Shown: positions 46,821-56,248 of the stretch, one piece after another
Position numbering within the stretch: the stretch's first letter is position 1
Layout: the number at the start of each line of letters is the position of its first letter
Assembly (NCBI RefSeq): GCF_014195505.1
Contig: NZ_JACIBV010000001.1
Coordinates: 2,604,001 to 2,668,000 of the forward strand
DNA length: 64,000 nucleotides
Direction of reading: 5' to 3'
Source of the DNA: Nonomuraea dietziae
Lineage (GTDB): Bacteria; Actinomycetota; Actinomycetes; Streptosporangiales; Streptosporangiaceae
Notes under the pieces: generated by a model
What the model saw: only the letters and a program-made list of their open reading frames with translations
Told to the model about the DNA's origin: nothing
Databases searched by the model: none
Program-made: the position numbers and the translations under genes

Positions 46821-48796
46821 GCCACCGACTCCGGCCGCTTCCACTCCTGGCCGAGCACGTGCTGTGCCAGGAAGGCCAGGACCGTCTCGTACCAGGCGAC
46901 GGCGTTGCCTGGCTTGAGCACCCAGTGGTTCTCGTCGGGGAAGTAGAGGAACTTGGAGTCGACGTTGCTGCGCTGCAGGTCCCACCACAGGCGCAGGCCC
47001 TCGCCGATCGGCACCCGGTAGTCCTTGTCGCCGTGGATGACCAGCATCGGCGTGGTGATCTTGTCGAGGGCGGCGTGCGGCGAGAGCCTGGTGTAGCGCT
47101 CCGAGCCCGGCACGCCGAACTCCCGCTGCCAGTACATCGACGCGTCGGTGGTGCCGGCGAACTGGTCGAGGTTCCACAGCGAGGCGTGGGTGACGATCGC
47201 CTGGTAGCGGTCGGAGTGGCCGGCCACCCAGTTGGCCATGTAGCCGCCGAAGGAGCCGCCCATCGCGGCCAGCCGCGTGTCGTCCACCTCGGGCAGCTTC
47301 AGCGTCTGATCGACGATGGCGTCGAGGTCGGCCAGCGTGCGGGGGCCCCAGTCGCCCCAGCCGCGGTCGATCATGTGCTGGCCGTACCCGGTGGACATCG
47401 CGGGGTCGGGCAGCAGGACCGCGTAGCCGTTCTCCGCCATGATCCACGGGTTCCAGCGCCAGGACCAGTCGTTCCACGAGGAGACGGGGCCGCCGTGGAT
47501 CCACAGCAGGAAGGGCGCGGGGTTCTCGGCCGAGGCGTCCTTCGGCAGCACCAGCCAGCCGCGGATCTCCTGCCCGTCGTCGGCCAGCGCCGTGATCTCC
47601 GTGAGCGTGCCAGGCAGCTCCAGCGCGGGCGCGGGAGAGGGCAGTTCGACGACCTCGCCGGTGGCCACGTCGATCCTGGCCGGGGTGGCGGGGGCGTGGT
47701 AACCGCTGCGCAGCGCGTAGACGAAGCGGCCGTCGGGCGAGGCGTTGAGCGCGAGGTAGGCGGCGTCGTCGGTGGTGAGCCTGTCGAAGGCGCCGTCGAG
47801 GGACACCCGGAAGACGGGACGGCGGCCCTGGTGGTCGGCCGCGAGGTAGACGGCGCTCGAGTCGGGCGCCCACGCGAGGTCCATGGGGAACAGGTCGTCG
47901 GCGTAGGCCCTGCCCTCGCCGGTGGCCAGCTCGCCGATCCACAGCTCCGAGCGGGCCGAGACGTCGAGCGCGGTGTGGCGGCTGCGCGAGCAGGCCACGC
48001 GGGCGCCGTCGGGCGAGATCCGCAGCGGCCCCTCGAAGTCGTGGTCGGCGGCGGCGAAGAGCGTGCGCCGCTCGCCGGTGGCCACGTCGATGGCGACGAT
48101 CTCGGTGCGCTGCCGGCCCGCGTCGAGCGGCACCGTCCACGTGGTGACCACGGTCGCGCCGTCGGGGGTGAGCGCGAAGTCCAGGTGGTCGTCGAGGTGA
48201 CTGCCCGAGTCAGGGGTCAGGTCACGGACGTCCTCCAGCCGGTCGGCGCCCAGCCTGGCCGCGAACAGGCGGGTACGGCCCGGCCCGAGGTCGTGGTCCC
48301 AGTAGCGGACCGGGTAACCCTCGTGCAGGATCGCGCTGATGCCCGCGTCCTTGCGGGCCTTGCGCCGCTCCTCGTCGGTGGCCTCGTCGCCGGGCAGCAC
48401 GTCGGAGGCGAACACGACGACGTCGCCTGCCGTCCTCGCCGCGCCGATGCCGCCAGGGCGGGTGGCGACCTGCCGCGCCTCGCCGCCGCCGCGCGGCAGC
48501 AACCAGAGCGCGGGCACCTCCTCGTCGGAGTCCTTGACCGTGGGGTCGGGACGGCGGGAGGTGAACAGCACGTCACCCGCCGCGGTGAACTCGGTGCCCG
48601 TCTCTCCCTTGGCGCTCCTCGTCAGCCGGTAGGGCTCGGCGTCCAGCGGCAGCGACCACAGCGCGGTGCCGTAGGACTTGCCGTCGGGATTGAGCGACTG
48701 AACGGCGCTGACGAGCCGGGATCCGTCCGGCGACAGCTTCAGCGAAAGGACTCGAGGGATGGCCACATAGTCACGAATATCCTTGAATGCGCTCAC
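46817..48796 (-). CDS. S9 family peptidase (prolyl oligopeptidase/acylaminoacyl peptidase type)
   Basis: Serine peptidase of 659 residues from GTG. A seven-bladed beta-propeller (about 1-390) with repeated strands such as [16 protein letters not shown] precedes the alpha/beta-hydrolase domain. The nucleophile is in [11 protein letters not shown], the acid in [17 protein letters not shown], and the His in YFPDENHWV. The pre-catalytic [14 protein letters not shown] is typical of S9C. No signal peptide, so cytoplasmic. Start sites of this gene and of the divergent ferrochelatase gene are 39 bases apart. Confidence 0.93.
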   Translation of the reverse strand: MSAFKDIRDYVAIPRVLSLKLSPDGSRLVSAVQSLNPDGKSYGTALWSLPLDAEPYRLTRSAKGETGTEFTAAGDVLFTSRRPDPTVKDSDEEVPALWLLPRGGGEARQVATRPGGIGAARTAGDVVVFASDVLPGDEATDEERRKARKDAGISAILHEGYPVRYWDHDLGPGRTRLFAARLGADRLEDVRDLTPDSGSHLDDHLDFALTPDGATVVTTWTVPLDAGRQRTEIVAIDVATGERRTLFAAADHDFEGPLRISPDGARVACSRSRHTALDVSARSELWIGELATGEGRAYADDLFPMDLAWAPDSSAVYLAADHQGRRPVFRVSLDGAFDRLTTDDAAYLALNASPDGRFVYALRSGYHAPATPARIDVATGEVVELPSPAPALELPGTLTEITALADDGQEIRGWLVLPKDASAENPAPFLLWIHGGPVSSWNDWSWRWNPWIMAENGYAVLLPDPAMSTGYGQHMIDRGWGDWGPRTLADLDAIVDQTLKLPEVDDTRLAAMGGSFGGYMANWVAGHSDRYQAIVTHASLWNLDQFAGTTDASMYWQREFGVPGSERYTRLSPHAALDKITTPMLVIHGDKDYRVPIGEGLRLWWDLQRSNVDSKFLYFPDENHWVLKPGNAVAWYETVLAFLAQHVLGQEWKRPESVA

Positions 48797-48835
48797 GTCC
48801 CGAACCTACATGCTGACCCCCATAGGCTTACCAGC

Positions 48836-49783
48836 GTGGGGAACTACGACGCACTGCTGCTGCTGTCCTTCGGCGGTCCCGAGGGGCCCGACGACGTGAT
48901 GCCGTTCCTGGAGAACGTCGTGCGGGGCAGAGGGGTGCCACGCGAGCGGCTGCTCGAGGTGGCCGAGCACTACCAGTCCTTCGGCGGGGTCAGCCCGATC
49001 AACGGGCAGAACCGCGACCTGATCGAGGCGCTGCGGCCCGAGCTGGACGTGCCGATCTACTGGGGCAACCGCAACTGGCACCCCTTCGGCGAGGACACCG
49101 TGCGCCGGATGAAGGCCGACGGCGTCAGGAAGGCGGCGGTCTTCGCCACCTCCGCCTTCGCCGGGTACTCCAGCTGCCGCCAGTACTACGAGGACATCGC
49201 GCGCATCTCCGTCGAGGGCGGGCCCGAGCTGGTCAAGATGCGCCACTTCGGCGACCATCCCGGCTTCGTCGCCGCGATGGCCGACCACACCAGGCAGGCG
49301 CTCGACAGGCTGGGCCGCGACGACGCCAGGCTGGTGTTCACCGCGCACAGCATCCCGGTGTCGATGGCCGAGACGGCGGGCCCGTCCGGCGGGCTCTACG
49401 AGGCGCAGCTGCGCAGGTCGGCCGAGCTGGTCAGCAGGGCGCTCGGCCGCGACCAGCCGTGGGAGCTGGTCTGGCAGTCGCGCAGCGGCCCTCCCCAGGT
49501 GCCGTGGCTGGAGCCCGACGTGCTCGACCACCTCAGGAAGACCAGCGCTCCCGCGGTGGTGCTGGTGCCGATCGGGTTCGTCTCCGACCACATGGAGGTC
49601 GTCTTCGACCTCGACGTGGAGGCCAGGCAGCTGGCCGCCGAGCTGGGCCTGCCGCTGGAGCGGGCGGCCACGGCGGGCACGCACCCGGCCTTCGTGCGGA
49701 TGGTGGGCGAGCTGATGGCCGAGCCCGAGCCGGTGCCGTGCGCCCTGACCTGCTGCCCCGCGCCCGTGCGGCGCCAGGCGTAG
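48836..49783 (+). CDS. Ferrochelatase (coproporphyrin III type)
   Basis: Inserts Fe2+ into a porphyrin for haem synthesis; in Gram-positives the substrate is coproporphyrin III. 315 residues from GTG. Landmarks: [39 protein letters not shown] (the metal-ligand His), [17 protein letters not shown], and [20 protein letters not shown] (Glu). The C-terminal CALTCCPAP, with the other Cys residue in SSCRQYYE, fits the [2Fe-2S] cluster seen in actinobacterial enzymes. The product could be called CpfC or HemH. Confidence 0.95.
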   Translation: MGNYDALLLLSFGGPEGPDDVMPFLENVVRGRGVPRERLLEVAEHYQSFGGVSPINGQNRDLIEALRPELDVPIYWGNRNWHPFGEDTVRRMKADGVRKAAVFATSAFAGYSSCRQYYEDIARISVEGGPELVKMRHFGDHPGFVAAMADHTRQALDRLGRDDARLVFTAHSIPVSMAETAGPSGGLYEAQLRRSAELVSRALGRDQPWELVWQSRSGPPQVPWLEPDVLDHLRKTSAPAVVLVPIGFVSDHMEVVFDLDVEARQLAAELGLPLERAATAGTHPAFVRMVGELMAEPEPVPCALTCCPAPVRRQA

Positions 49784-49832
49784 GGACCGGGCGCGGGGAC
49801 CGGGCGTAGGGACCGGGTGCAGGGGTCAGGCG
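49784..49832. repeat. Four short tandem repeats, 13-14 bp
   Basis: GGGACCGGGCGNN-type units directly after the ferrochelatase stop and before the transglycosylase stop. Small, imperfect. Confidence 0.6.
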
Positions 49833-51025
49833 TAGGTGCGGGCGTAGGCCTCCGAGAGCCCGAGGACCTTGTTCACGTACGCCCACGAGTGGTTGTAGAA
49901 CCACACGGCCTTGCGCAGCTTCTGCCCGCCCTGTCCCGCGCCGTTGGCGCACAGGTAGTTGGCGGCGCCCGGCACGGCGTCGTAGGGACTCCAGATGTCC
50001 TTGACGCCGTCGCCGTCGCCGTCCACGCCGTAGGCCTTCCAGGTGGCGGGCATGAACTGCATGGGGCCGAGCGCGCCCGCGCTCGAAGGGCCGTTGTTGC
50101 GCCCGTGCGAGCTCTCCACCTGGCCGATCGCGGCCAGCACCGTCCATGACAGGCCGGGGCAGCGGGTGGCGGCGGCCTTGTACAGCTCCAGGTAACTGCC
50201 CTGCCGTACGACCTGCTTGTCGGCCTGCGGGCTTCCCGCCTGCTGGTTGCCCGCCTGCTGCTGTCCCGCCACGGGCTGCGGGGCGACGGCGCCGGCGCCG
50301 ACCGGAAGCACCTGGACCTGCTTGCCCAGCAGCTTGCGCACGGCCGCCTCGCGGATCTTGCCCTCCTTGCCGTGCAGGAGCACGGCGACGCCCTGCATCA
50401 GGCCGAGCGAGCGGCCGACCTCGGCGCTGACGATGCCGTCCACGCCGGGCAGCCCGAGCGTGGCCGAGGCCGCCACCCGCAGCCTGGGCCCGCCGTCGAC
50501 CTGGTAGGAGGCGCCGAGCACCATGCCGAACCTGCGCACGGCGGTGGTGTCGGCGACCAGCTCGCCCCTGGCCAGCGCGCTCCACACCTCGGGCTGGTCG
50601 GCGACCGCCTGCGGCGTCCAGGAGCGGTACTCCGCCGGCTCGACCGCCAGCAGGTTCACCGCCGTGCCCGCCACCTTGACCGAGCCCGCGTCGACCACGA
50701 TGACCTTCTGCACGTGCTTGAGCCGCGAAAGCGCGTAGCGGGTCTTCTTCGGCACCGTGGCAGGGGCGATGGCCAGCAGGCGCGGCGGGGTGACCGTGAC
50801 CCCAGGGCCGCCCTGCCCGAACCGCCGCACCGGCTCGATCGTCTCCAGCCGGGGAGTCTCGTCCTTGAGCTCGACGGTGGGCGCGGAGGCGGAGGCGGAT
50901 GCGGAGGCGGGGGTCTTCTCCTCGTTCAGCACGAGAGCGAACGCGCCCGCCGCACCCACCGACACCACGACGGCCGTGACGATCAGGAACCCGCGGACAG
51001 AGGGAAGAGCAGACACTCGGCACAC
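49826..51025 (-). CDS. Secreted lytic transglycosylase (SLT_2/MltB-like)
   Basis: Exported peptidoglycan hydrolase of 399 residues. N-terminal membrane/signal segment (about 11-33), a Ser/Ala-rich linker, then a domain of about 200 residues without clear family (VIVVDAGSVKVAGTAVN), a Gln/Ala linker (AGQQQAGNQQAGSPQ), and the C-terminal SLT domain: WTVLAAIGQVESSHGRN with the catalytic Glu, ALGPMQFMPATWKAYGVDG, and VWFYNHSWAYVNKVL. Cuts glycan strands to 1,6-anhydro ends. Start is GTG at 51025 or 51016. Diverges from the MFS gene. Confidence 0.88.
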   Translation of the reverse strand: MCRVSALPSVRGFLIVTAVVVSVGAAGAFALVLNEEKTPASASASASAPTVELKDETPRLETIEPVRRFGQGGPGVTVTPPRLLAIAPATVPKKTRYALSRLKHVQKVIVVDAGSVKVAGTAVNLLAVEPAEYRSWTPQAVADQPEVWSALARGELVADTTAVRRFGMVLGASYQVDGGPRLRVAASATLGLPGVDGIVSAEVGRSLGLMQGVAVLLHGKEGKIREAAVRKLLGKQVQVLPVGAGAVAPQPVAGQQQAGNQQAGSPQADKQVVRQGSYLELYKAAATRCPGLSWTVLAAIGQVESSHGRNNGPSSAGALGPMQFMPATWKAYGVDGDGDGVKDIWSPYDAVPGAANYLCANGAGQGGQKLRKAVWFYNHSWAYVNKVLGLSEAYARTYA

Positions 51026-51053
51026 GTTAGACGATCGCGCGGAAAATCACTTG

Positions 51054-51065
51054 CTGTCCGGACAG
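51054..51065. promoter_or_regulatory. Perfect 12-bp palindrome in a divergent promoter
   Basis: CTGTCCGGACAG in the 82-base gap between the transglycosylase and MFS genes. Perfect symmetry and central location suggest an operator. No regulator can be assigned. Confidence 0.4.
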
Positions 51066-51107
51066 ACGGTGCGTAAAGGTTGGGCGCTTGAAGAGTGGGG
51101 AGACGCA

Positions 51108-52310
51108 GTGGTAGGGCCGTACCGAGGGCTGTTCGACACGCCCGGGGCTAAGGGATTCGTCGTCGCGGGATTCATCGGCAGGATGCCGATGTCCATGCTG
51201 GGCATCGGGATCATCCTCCTCATCTCGATGATCACCGGCTCGTACGCCACGGCAGGCGCGGTCGCCGCCACCACGAACGTCTCCTACGCCGTCGCCGCCC
51301 CGCTGTCGGGCCGCCTGGTCGACAGGTTCGGGCAGGCCAGGGTCGTCACGCCGCTCGCCCTCGTCAACGGCGCCGCGCTGGTCGCGCTCATGCTGTGCGC
51401 GCTGTGGGGCCTGCCGCACTGGACCCTCTACGCCACCGGCTTCGTCGTGGGCGCCACCTCCGTCTCGCTCGGCTCGATGGTGCGCGCCCGCTGGTCGAAC
51501 CTGCTGGGCGGCTCGGCCAAGCTGCACACCGCCTTCGCCTTCGAGTCGGTGGCCGACGAGGTCATCTTCGTCACGGGGCCCGCGATGGTGACGGTGCTGG
51601 CGACGGCCATCAACCCGTACGCGGGGCTGATCGCGGCGCTGGTGTTCATGCTGGGCGGCTCGCTGGTCTTCGCGATGCAGCGCGGCACCGAACCTCCCAT
51701 CACCGGCGTACGGCACGTCGGCGGCAGCCCGATCACCATCCCCGCCATCGCCCTGCTGTCGTGCGTCTACCTCGCGCTCGGCGCGGTCTTCGGCTCCGTC
51801 GACCTGATCACCGTCGCCTTCGCTGAGGAACAGGGCGTCAAGGGCGCCGCGGGCTTCCTGCTCGCGGCCTTCGCCGGCGGTTCGATGGTGTCGGGCCTGT
51901 GGTTCGGTTCGCGCGCGTGGCAGCTCTCCCTGCGCACCAGGTTCGTCAGGGCGATCATCGTGTTCGCGGTGGGGCTGCTGCCGATCGCCTTCATCGGCAG
52001 CGCGCCTGTCATGGCGATCGGCCTGTTCGTCGCGGGGCTGGCGATCTCGCCGACCCTCATCACCGGCTTCTCGCTCACCGAGCGCCTGGTGCCCCCGTCC
52101 CTGCTCACCGAGGGCATGGCGTGGATCTCCACCTCCATCGGGTTCGGCGTGGCGGTCGGCGCGTGGGCGGGCGGACGGCTCACCGAGGCGTTCGGCGCCT
52201 CCAACGCCTACGGCTTCTCGCTCGCGTGCGCGCTGCTGGCGGCGATCGTGGGCATCGGAGGTTCGGGTTTGCTGAGACTTCCCGAGGCTCCTTCACCCGC
52301 CAAAGGGTGA
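51108..52310 (+). CDS. MFS transporter
   Basis: Membrane transporter of 400 residues with about 12 helices. Motif A is SGRLVDRFGQARVV and the C-terminal half has SLTERLVPPSLLTEGMAWIST, common in actinobacterial MFS exporters. GTG at 51108 with GGGGAG before it is preferred over upstream frames, whose extra residues are non-homologous. Substrate unknown. The next gene, a polysaccharide deacetylase, follows 55 bases later. Confidence 0.85.
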   Translation: MVGPYRGLFDTPGAKGFVVAGFIGRMPMSMLGIGIILLISMITGSYATAGAVAATTNVSYAVAAPLSGRLVDRFGQARVVTPLALVNGAALVALMLCALWGLPHWTLYATGFVVGATSVSLGSMVRARWSNLLGGSAKLHTAFAFESVADEVIFVTGPAMVTVLATAINPYAGLIAALVFMLGGSLVFAMQRGTEPPITGVRHVGGSPITIPAIALLSCVYLALGAVFGSVDLITVAFAEEQGVKGAAGFLLAAFAGGSMVSGLWFGSRAWQLSLRTRFVRAIIVFAVGLLPIAFIGSAPVMAIGLFVAGLAISPTLITGFSLTERLVPPSLLTEGMAWISTSIGFGVAVGAWAGGRLTEAFGASNAYGFSLACALLAAIVGIGGSGLLRLPEAPSPAKG

Positions 52311-52365
52311 TCCGCTACGGTCGGGAGATCCCCTCAGACACACCCTCCACACAGGAAAGTCTGTT

Positions 52366-53085
52366 ATGTCCCGACATTTTGCTTCACTTCTGGCTATTGC
52401 GGTTGTTGCCGTCACTCTGACCCCAGGGGCCGCGTCCGCCGCTCCGAAGGAGAAGGAGGTCGACTGCACGCAGGTCAAGTGCGTCGCCCTGACCTTCGAC
52501 GACGGGCCGGGCAAGTACGCGGGCGAGCTGCTCGACACACTGAAGAAGCACAACGCCAAGGCGACCTTCTTCCTCGAGGGTCAGTACGTGAAGTCGCGCC
52601 CCGCCTTCGCCAAGCGCATGGCGGTCGAGGGGCACGAGCTCGGCAACCACAGCTACAGCCACCCGAACTTCACCACGATCGGTCCGGCGGCCATCCGGAG
52701 CGAGATCCAGAAGACGCAGGACATCGTCAAGCAGGTCACGGGCGTCGAGCCCAAGCTGCTGCGCCCGCCGTACGGCATGGCCGACCTCCAGGTCTCCGAC
52801 ATCGCCGCGGAGTTCGGGATGCCGATGATCCTGTGGACGGGCGGCTCGCGCGACTGGGAGTCCAAGAACGAGGAGGCCATCAAGAAGCAGACGCTCGCGG
52901 TGGCCAAGCAGGGCAGCATCGTCCTCATGCACGACTGGGTCAAGCAGACGGTGGACTCGATGCCCTCGCTCATCAAGACGCTGCAGAACAAGGGCTACCA
53001 TCTGGTGACCGTCTCCGAGCTGATCAAGGACCAGAAGCTCGAGCCCGGCGACATCTTCCCCGTTCCCGAAGGCTGGGAGAAGTGA
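52366..53085 (+). CDS. Secreted polysaccharide deacetylase (NodB/CE4)
   Basis: Exported CE4 deacetylase of 239 residues that removes acetyl groups from peptidoglycan or chitin-type glycans. Signal peptide 1-25 ends ASAA. Catalytic motifs in order: TFDDGPGKY (Asp-Asp), HSYSHPNF (metal His pair), RPPYG, and VLMHDWV with the catalytic His. ATTFFLEG-type ATFFLEGQ is also conserved. A strongly basic, Lys-rich mature surface is visible. Separate promoter likely in the 55-base gap. Confidence 0.95.
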   Translation: MSRHFASLLAIAVVAVTLTPGAASAAPKEKEVDCTQVKCVALTFDDGPGKYAGELLDTLKKHNAKATFFLEGQYVKSRPAFAKRMAVEGHELGNHSYSHPNFTTIGPAAIRSEIQKTQDIVKQVTGVEPKLLRPPYGMADLQVSDIAAEFGMPMILWTGGSRDWESKNEEAIKKQTLAVAKQGSIVLMHDWVKQTVDSMPSLIKTLQNKGYHLVTVSELIKDQKLEPGDIFPVPEGWEK

Positions 53086-53128
53086 GTATCGTTCGCGTTT
53101 AACCGAACGTCATTCGCAGGAGGGGTGC

Positions 53129-54421
53129 ATGGCCTTCACGAACTGGGCCCGTAACCAGTCGGGCACCCCTGCCGAGATACGCACCCCGTCCTCGGTGGAG
53201 GACGTGGCGCTGGCCGTACGGGAGGCCGCAGAGAGCGGGCGCCGCGTCCGCATGGTCGGCACGGGTCACTCCTTCACGGGGGTGGCCCTCACCGACGGGA
53301 TCATGCTGCGCCCCCACGGCCTGACCGGCATCCGCTCCATCACCAAGGACAACGGCTCCAGCTCGGTCTGCGTCCTGGCAGGCACCCCGCTCAGCGTGCT
53401 CAACGAGGAGCTCGACAGGCGCGGCCTGGCCCTGGCCAACATGGGCGACATCACCGCGCAGACCGTCGCCGGCGCGATCCAGACCGGCACACACGGCACC
53501 GGGCGCGACACAGGCGGCCTGGCCGACCAGGTGCTCAAGCTGGAGATGGTGCTCGCCGACGGCTCGGTCGTGACCGCCGCGCCCGGCGAGGACCTGTTCG
53601 ACGCGGCCAGGGTCGGGCTCGGCGCGCTGGGCGTGCTGACGGCCGTCACGCTGCGGGTGGAGCCCTCCTTCCTGCTGCACAACAGGCGCCAAGCGATGCC
53701 GCTGAGCGAGATCCTCGACAGGCTCGACGCGATGACCTCGGCCAACGAGCACCTCGACTTCTTCTGGCTGCCGCACACCGACGCCTGCCTGGTCAAGACC
53801 AACAACCGGCATCCGGGCCCGGCCAGGCCGCCGGCCGCGCTGAAGCACTGGCTCGACAACGTCTTCCTGGAGAACACCCTGTTCGGGGCGCTGTGCGGGG
53901 TGGGCGGCCGCTTTCCCGCCGCCATTCCCCGGCTGAACGCCGTCTCCGCGGCCTTCCTCGGCGACTCGGAGTCGGTGAACACCTCCTACAAGATCTTCAC
54001 CTCGGTCCGTGACGTGCGCTTCCTCGAGATGGAGTACGCCGTCCCCCGCGAGCGTCTCGGCCAGGCGCTGAGGGAGACCCGCGACCTCGTCGAGCGCATG
54101 GACTGGAAGATCACCTTCCCCATCGAGGTGCGGGTGACGCCGCCGAGCGAGGCGTGGCTGTCGACCGCGTACGGCAGGCCGTCGGCCTACATCGCCTGCC
54201 ACGTCTACCGGCCGACCCCGAACCCCGCCTACTTCGAGGGCGTCGAGGAGATCATGACCCGCCTGGACGGGCGTCCTCACTGGGGCAAGCTCCACACCCG
54301 CGACGCCGCCTACCTGGGCAAGGTCTATCCGCGCTTCGCCGACTTCATGACGCTGCGCGACAGACTCGATCCCGCGCGGCTGTTCGCCAACCCCTACCTG
54401 GACACCGTGCTCGGCCCCTGA
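53129..54421 (+). CDS. FAD-linked aldonolactone oxidase
   Basis: VAO-type flavoprotein of 430 residues in the D-arabinono-1,4-lactone/L-gulonolactone oxidase family. VGTGHSFTGVALTDG is the FAD-attachment segment, in which the His can be linked covalently to FAD; GAIQTGTHGTG follows; and the C-terminal HWGKLH motif is intact. Oxidises a sugar lactone or alditol, producing hydrogen peroxide. AGGAGGGG lies before the ATG. The 3' end overlaps the convergent sigma factor gene by 28 bases. Confidence 0.93.
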   Translation: MAFTNWARNQSGTPAEIRTPSSVEDVALAVREAAESGRRVRMVGTGHSFTGVALTDGIMLRPHGLTGIRSITKDNGSSSVCVLAGTPLSVLNEELDRRGLALANMGDITAQTVAGAIQTGTHGTGRDTGGLADQVLKLEMVLADGSVVTAAPGEDLFDAARVGLGALGVLTAVTLRVEPSFLLHNRRQAMPLSEILDRLDAMTSANEHLDFFWLPHTDACLVKTNNRHPGPARPPAALKHWLDNVFLENTLFGALCGVGGRFPAAIPRLNAVSAAFLGDSESVNTSYKIFTSVRDVRFLEMEYAVPRERLGQALRETRDLVERMDWKITFPIEVRVTPPSEAWLSTAYGRPSAYIACHVYRPTPNPAYFEGVEEIMTRLDGRPHWGKLHTRDAAYLGKVYPRFADFMTLRDRLDPARLFANPYLDTVLGP

Positions 54422-55311
54422 GAGCGCAGCCGCGCGCTCATGTGGACGAGCTTGTCGGGGTTGACGACCGTCCTGACCGTGCTGACCAGGCCGTCGGTGA
54501 TCTCCAGCACCATGACGCCGAGCAGGCGGCCCTCGGCCACGCCGTACAGGGCGGGCTGGCCGTTGATCTCACCGATGGCGACGCCGATCTCGGCCGCGCC
54601 GTTCTCCACCCACGAGCCCAGGTAGCGGGCGACCTTGGCCGCGCCCACGATGACACGGCGGGCGGCGGTGGACTTGCCGCCGCCGTCGGCCCATGCCGCC
54701 ACGTCGGCGGCCAGCAGCGACTCCAGGCTTCGCAGGTCGCCGACCGCCGCGGCGCGCAGGAAACGTTCGGCGATGGCGCGGCCCTCCGCGCGGGTGGCGC
54801 GGAAGCGCGGACGGCCCTCGGCGACCCGTTCCCTGGCGCGATGGTAGAGCTGCTGCGCGCCGGCCTCGGAGATCTCCAGGACGGCGGCGATCTCACGATG
54901 GCTGTGACCGAAGGCCTCCCTCAGCACGAACGCCGCCCGCTCGGCGGGGGTGAGGCGTTCGAGGAGCAGCAGCATCGCCATGGAGACGGCCTCGCGCTGC
55001 TCGGCGCTCTCCATCGGCCCGAGCCGCGCGCCCTCGGTCATGACGGGCTCGGGCAGCCACGGACCCACGTAGGCCTCGCGCCTGACCCTGGCCGAGGCCA
55101 TGCGGTTGAGGCACAGGTTCGTGACGACCCTGGTCAGCCAGGCCGCGGGGGTCTCGATCGCGGCCCTGTCGGCGGCGTGCCATCGCAGGTAGGCGTCCTG
55201 CACCGCGTCCTCGGCCTCGGCGGCCGAGCCGAGGAGCCGGTAGGCCAGCGAGAACAGGCGCGGCCTGAAGCTCTCGAACTCCTCTGCCTCACGTGCGCTC
55301 ACCTTCGGCAT
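54394..55311 (-). CDS. ECF41-type sigma factor (SigJ-like)
   Basis: Sigma-70 ECF factor of 305 residues. Region 2 (about 10-75: FRPRLFSLAYRLLGSAAEAE) and region 4 (about 115-165: LTPAERAAFVLREAFGHSHR) are joined to a SnoaL-like C-terminal domain. The ECF41 hallmarks are all present: WLPEP, DGGGK and NPDKL. In this group the C-terminal domain controls activity instead of a separate anti-sigma factor. The usual partner gene (a carboxymuconolactone decarboxylase or oxidoreductase) is not next to it. Confidence 0.94.
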   Translation of the reverse strand: MPKVSAREAEEFESFRPRLFSLAYRLLGSAAEAEDAVQDAYLRWHAADRAAIETPAAWLTRVVTNLCLNRMASARVRREAYVGPWLPEPVMTEGARLGPMESAEQREAVSMAMLLLLERLTPAERAAFVLREAFGHSHREIAAVLEISEAGAQQLYHRARERVAEGRPRFRATRAEGRAIAERFLRAAAVGDLRSLESLLAADVAAWADGGGKSTAARRVIVGAAKVARYLGSWVENGAAEIGVAIGEINGQPALYGVAEGRLLGVMVLEITDGLVSTVRTVVNPDKLVHMSARLRSQGPSTVSR

Positions 55312-55320
55312 CCTACGAAG

Positions 55321-56136
55321 TCAGGGAGCTTCGGGGACGCTCTCGAGCCGGTCCTGCGCGGGAGCGCTCTGATCGGGGTCGGGGCCCCTGTCGCCCTGGT
55401 CCTGCGTGGGCTCCTCGCTCCCCGTGGGCTCCTCGCCCGGAGCGCTCTCGCCAGGAGTGGGAGTCGCCGTGGGCTCCTCGGTGGTCGGCGCCGGTGTCGG
55501 CGTGCCGCTGGGCGTCGGTGTCGGCGTAGGGGTGGAGGTGGGGGTGGGGGTGGGCGTCTGGCTCGGCGCCTCTGGACTCTTCGACGTGGGCGGCGCGACG
55601 GGCGCGTCGTCCTCCCGCTCGTTCTGGGGCGCCCTGTGGTGCTCGACCGCCGGCACGTCGCGCGCGCCCCTCGTCTGCTCGTCCACCCGTGAACCCGACA
55701 CGCCCTGGTAGGCGAGGATCACGCCGGTGCTGATCGTGAAGACGAGGGCGGCCGCCGCCAGCAGCCGCGCCCACGGGATCCGCCTGCGCCGCTCGATCGG
55801 GGCCATCACCAGCGTGTCGGAGTGGGGCTCGTCCGGGCGGACGGTGGCCTGCACGGCCGTGGCAAGCTCGCCCTCACCGTCCACGTGGATCGGCGCCGTG
55901 TCCTCCCTGTCCTTCCACGCGATCACCGTGTGCTGCTTGATCTGCTCGTTGGCCCGCTTCAGGTAGTGCGTGTACACCGCGCCGCCGATGGTGCTGGCGA
56001 TGCTGGCCACCGCCGCTCCCACGAACGTCCCCGCCACCCCGAGGTACGACGCCGCCACCGCCGCGGTCACCGCGGCCAGTGCTCCCCCTGCGATCTGCGG
56101 CACGCTCAGCTCGAACCTGGGCTGCTCGCCGCTCAT
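55321..56136 (-). CDS. Membrane protein with Thr/Pro-repeat extracellular tail
   Basis: Protein of 271 residues. Three hydrophobic segments: a GA-rich pair near the N-terminus (IAGGALAAVTAAVAASYLGV, and AAVASIASTIGGAVY) and a strong helix near 130 (WARLLAAAALVFTISTGVIL). The C-terminal 110 residues are low-complexity with (TP)n repeats, TPTPTPSGTPTP, followed by acidic EEP and DQGD stretches; this probably spans the cell wall. ATG at 56136 starts MSGEQPRFELS. No family assigned. Placed 9 bases upstream-side of the sigma gene stop and start respectively, so it may share a transcript with it. Confidence 0.68.
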   Translation of the reverse strand: MSGEQPRFELSVPQIAGGALAAVTAAVAASYLGVAGTFVGAAVASIASTIGGAVYTHYLKRANEQIKQHTVIAWKDREDTAPIHVDGEGELATAVQATVRPDEPHSDTLVMAPIERRRRIPWARLLAAAALVFTISTGVILAYQGVSGSRVDEQTRGARDVPAVEHHRAPQNEREDDAPVAPPTSKSPEAPSQTPTPTPTSTPTPTPTPSGTPTPAPTTEEPTATPTPGESAPGEEPTGSEEPTQDQGDRGPDPDQSAPAQDRLESVPEAP

Positions 56137-56248
56137 CCCCCGGATCAGTCCCCTCTTGTCACGCGTTCGGTAAAGAGCTTTCTCGTAATAGACGCGGCGG
56201 CGTGTCTTGTTGTTCCTGTGACCTGCGTGACAGGCAGATTCGACAGCC

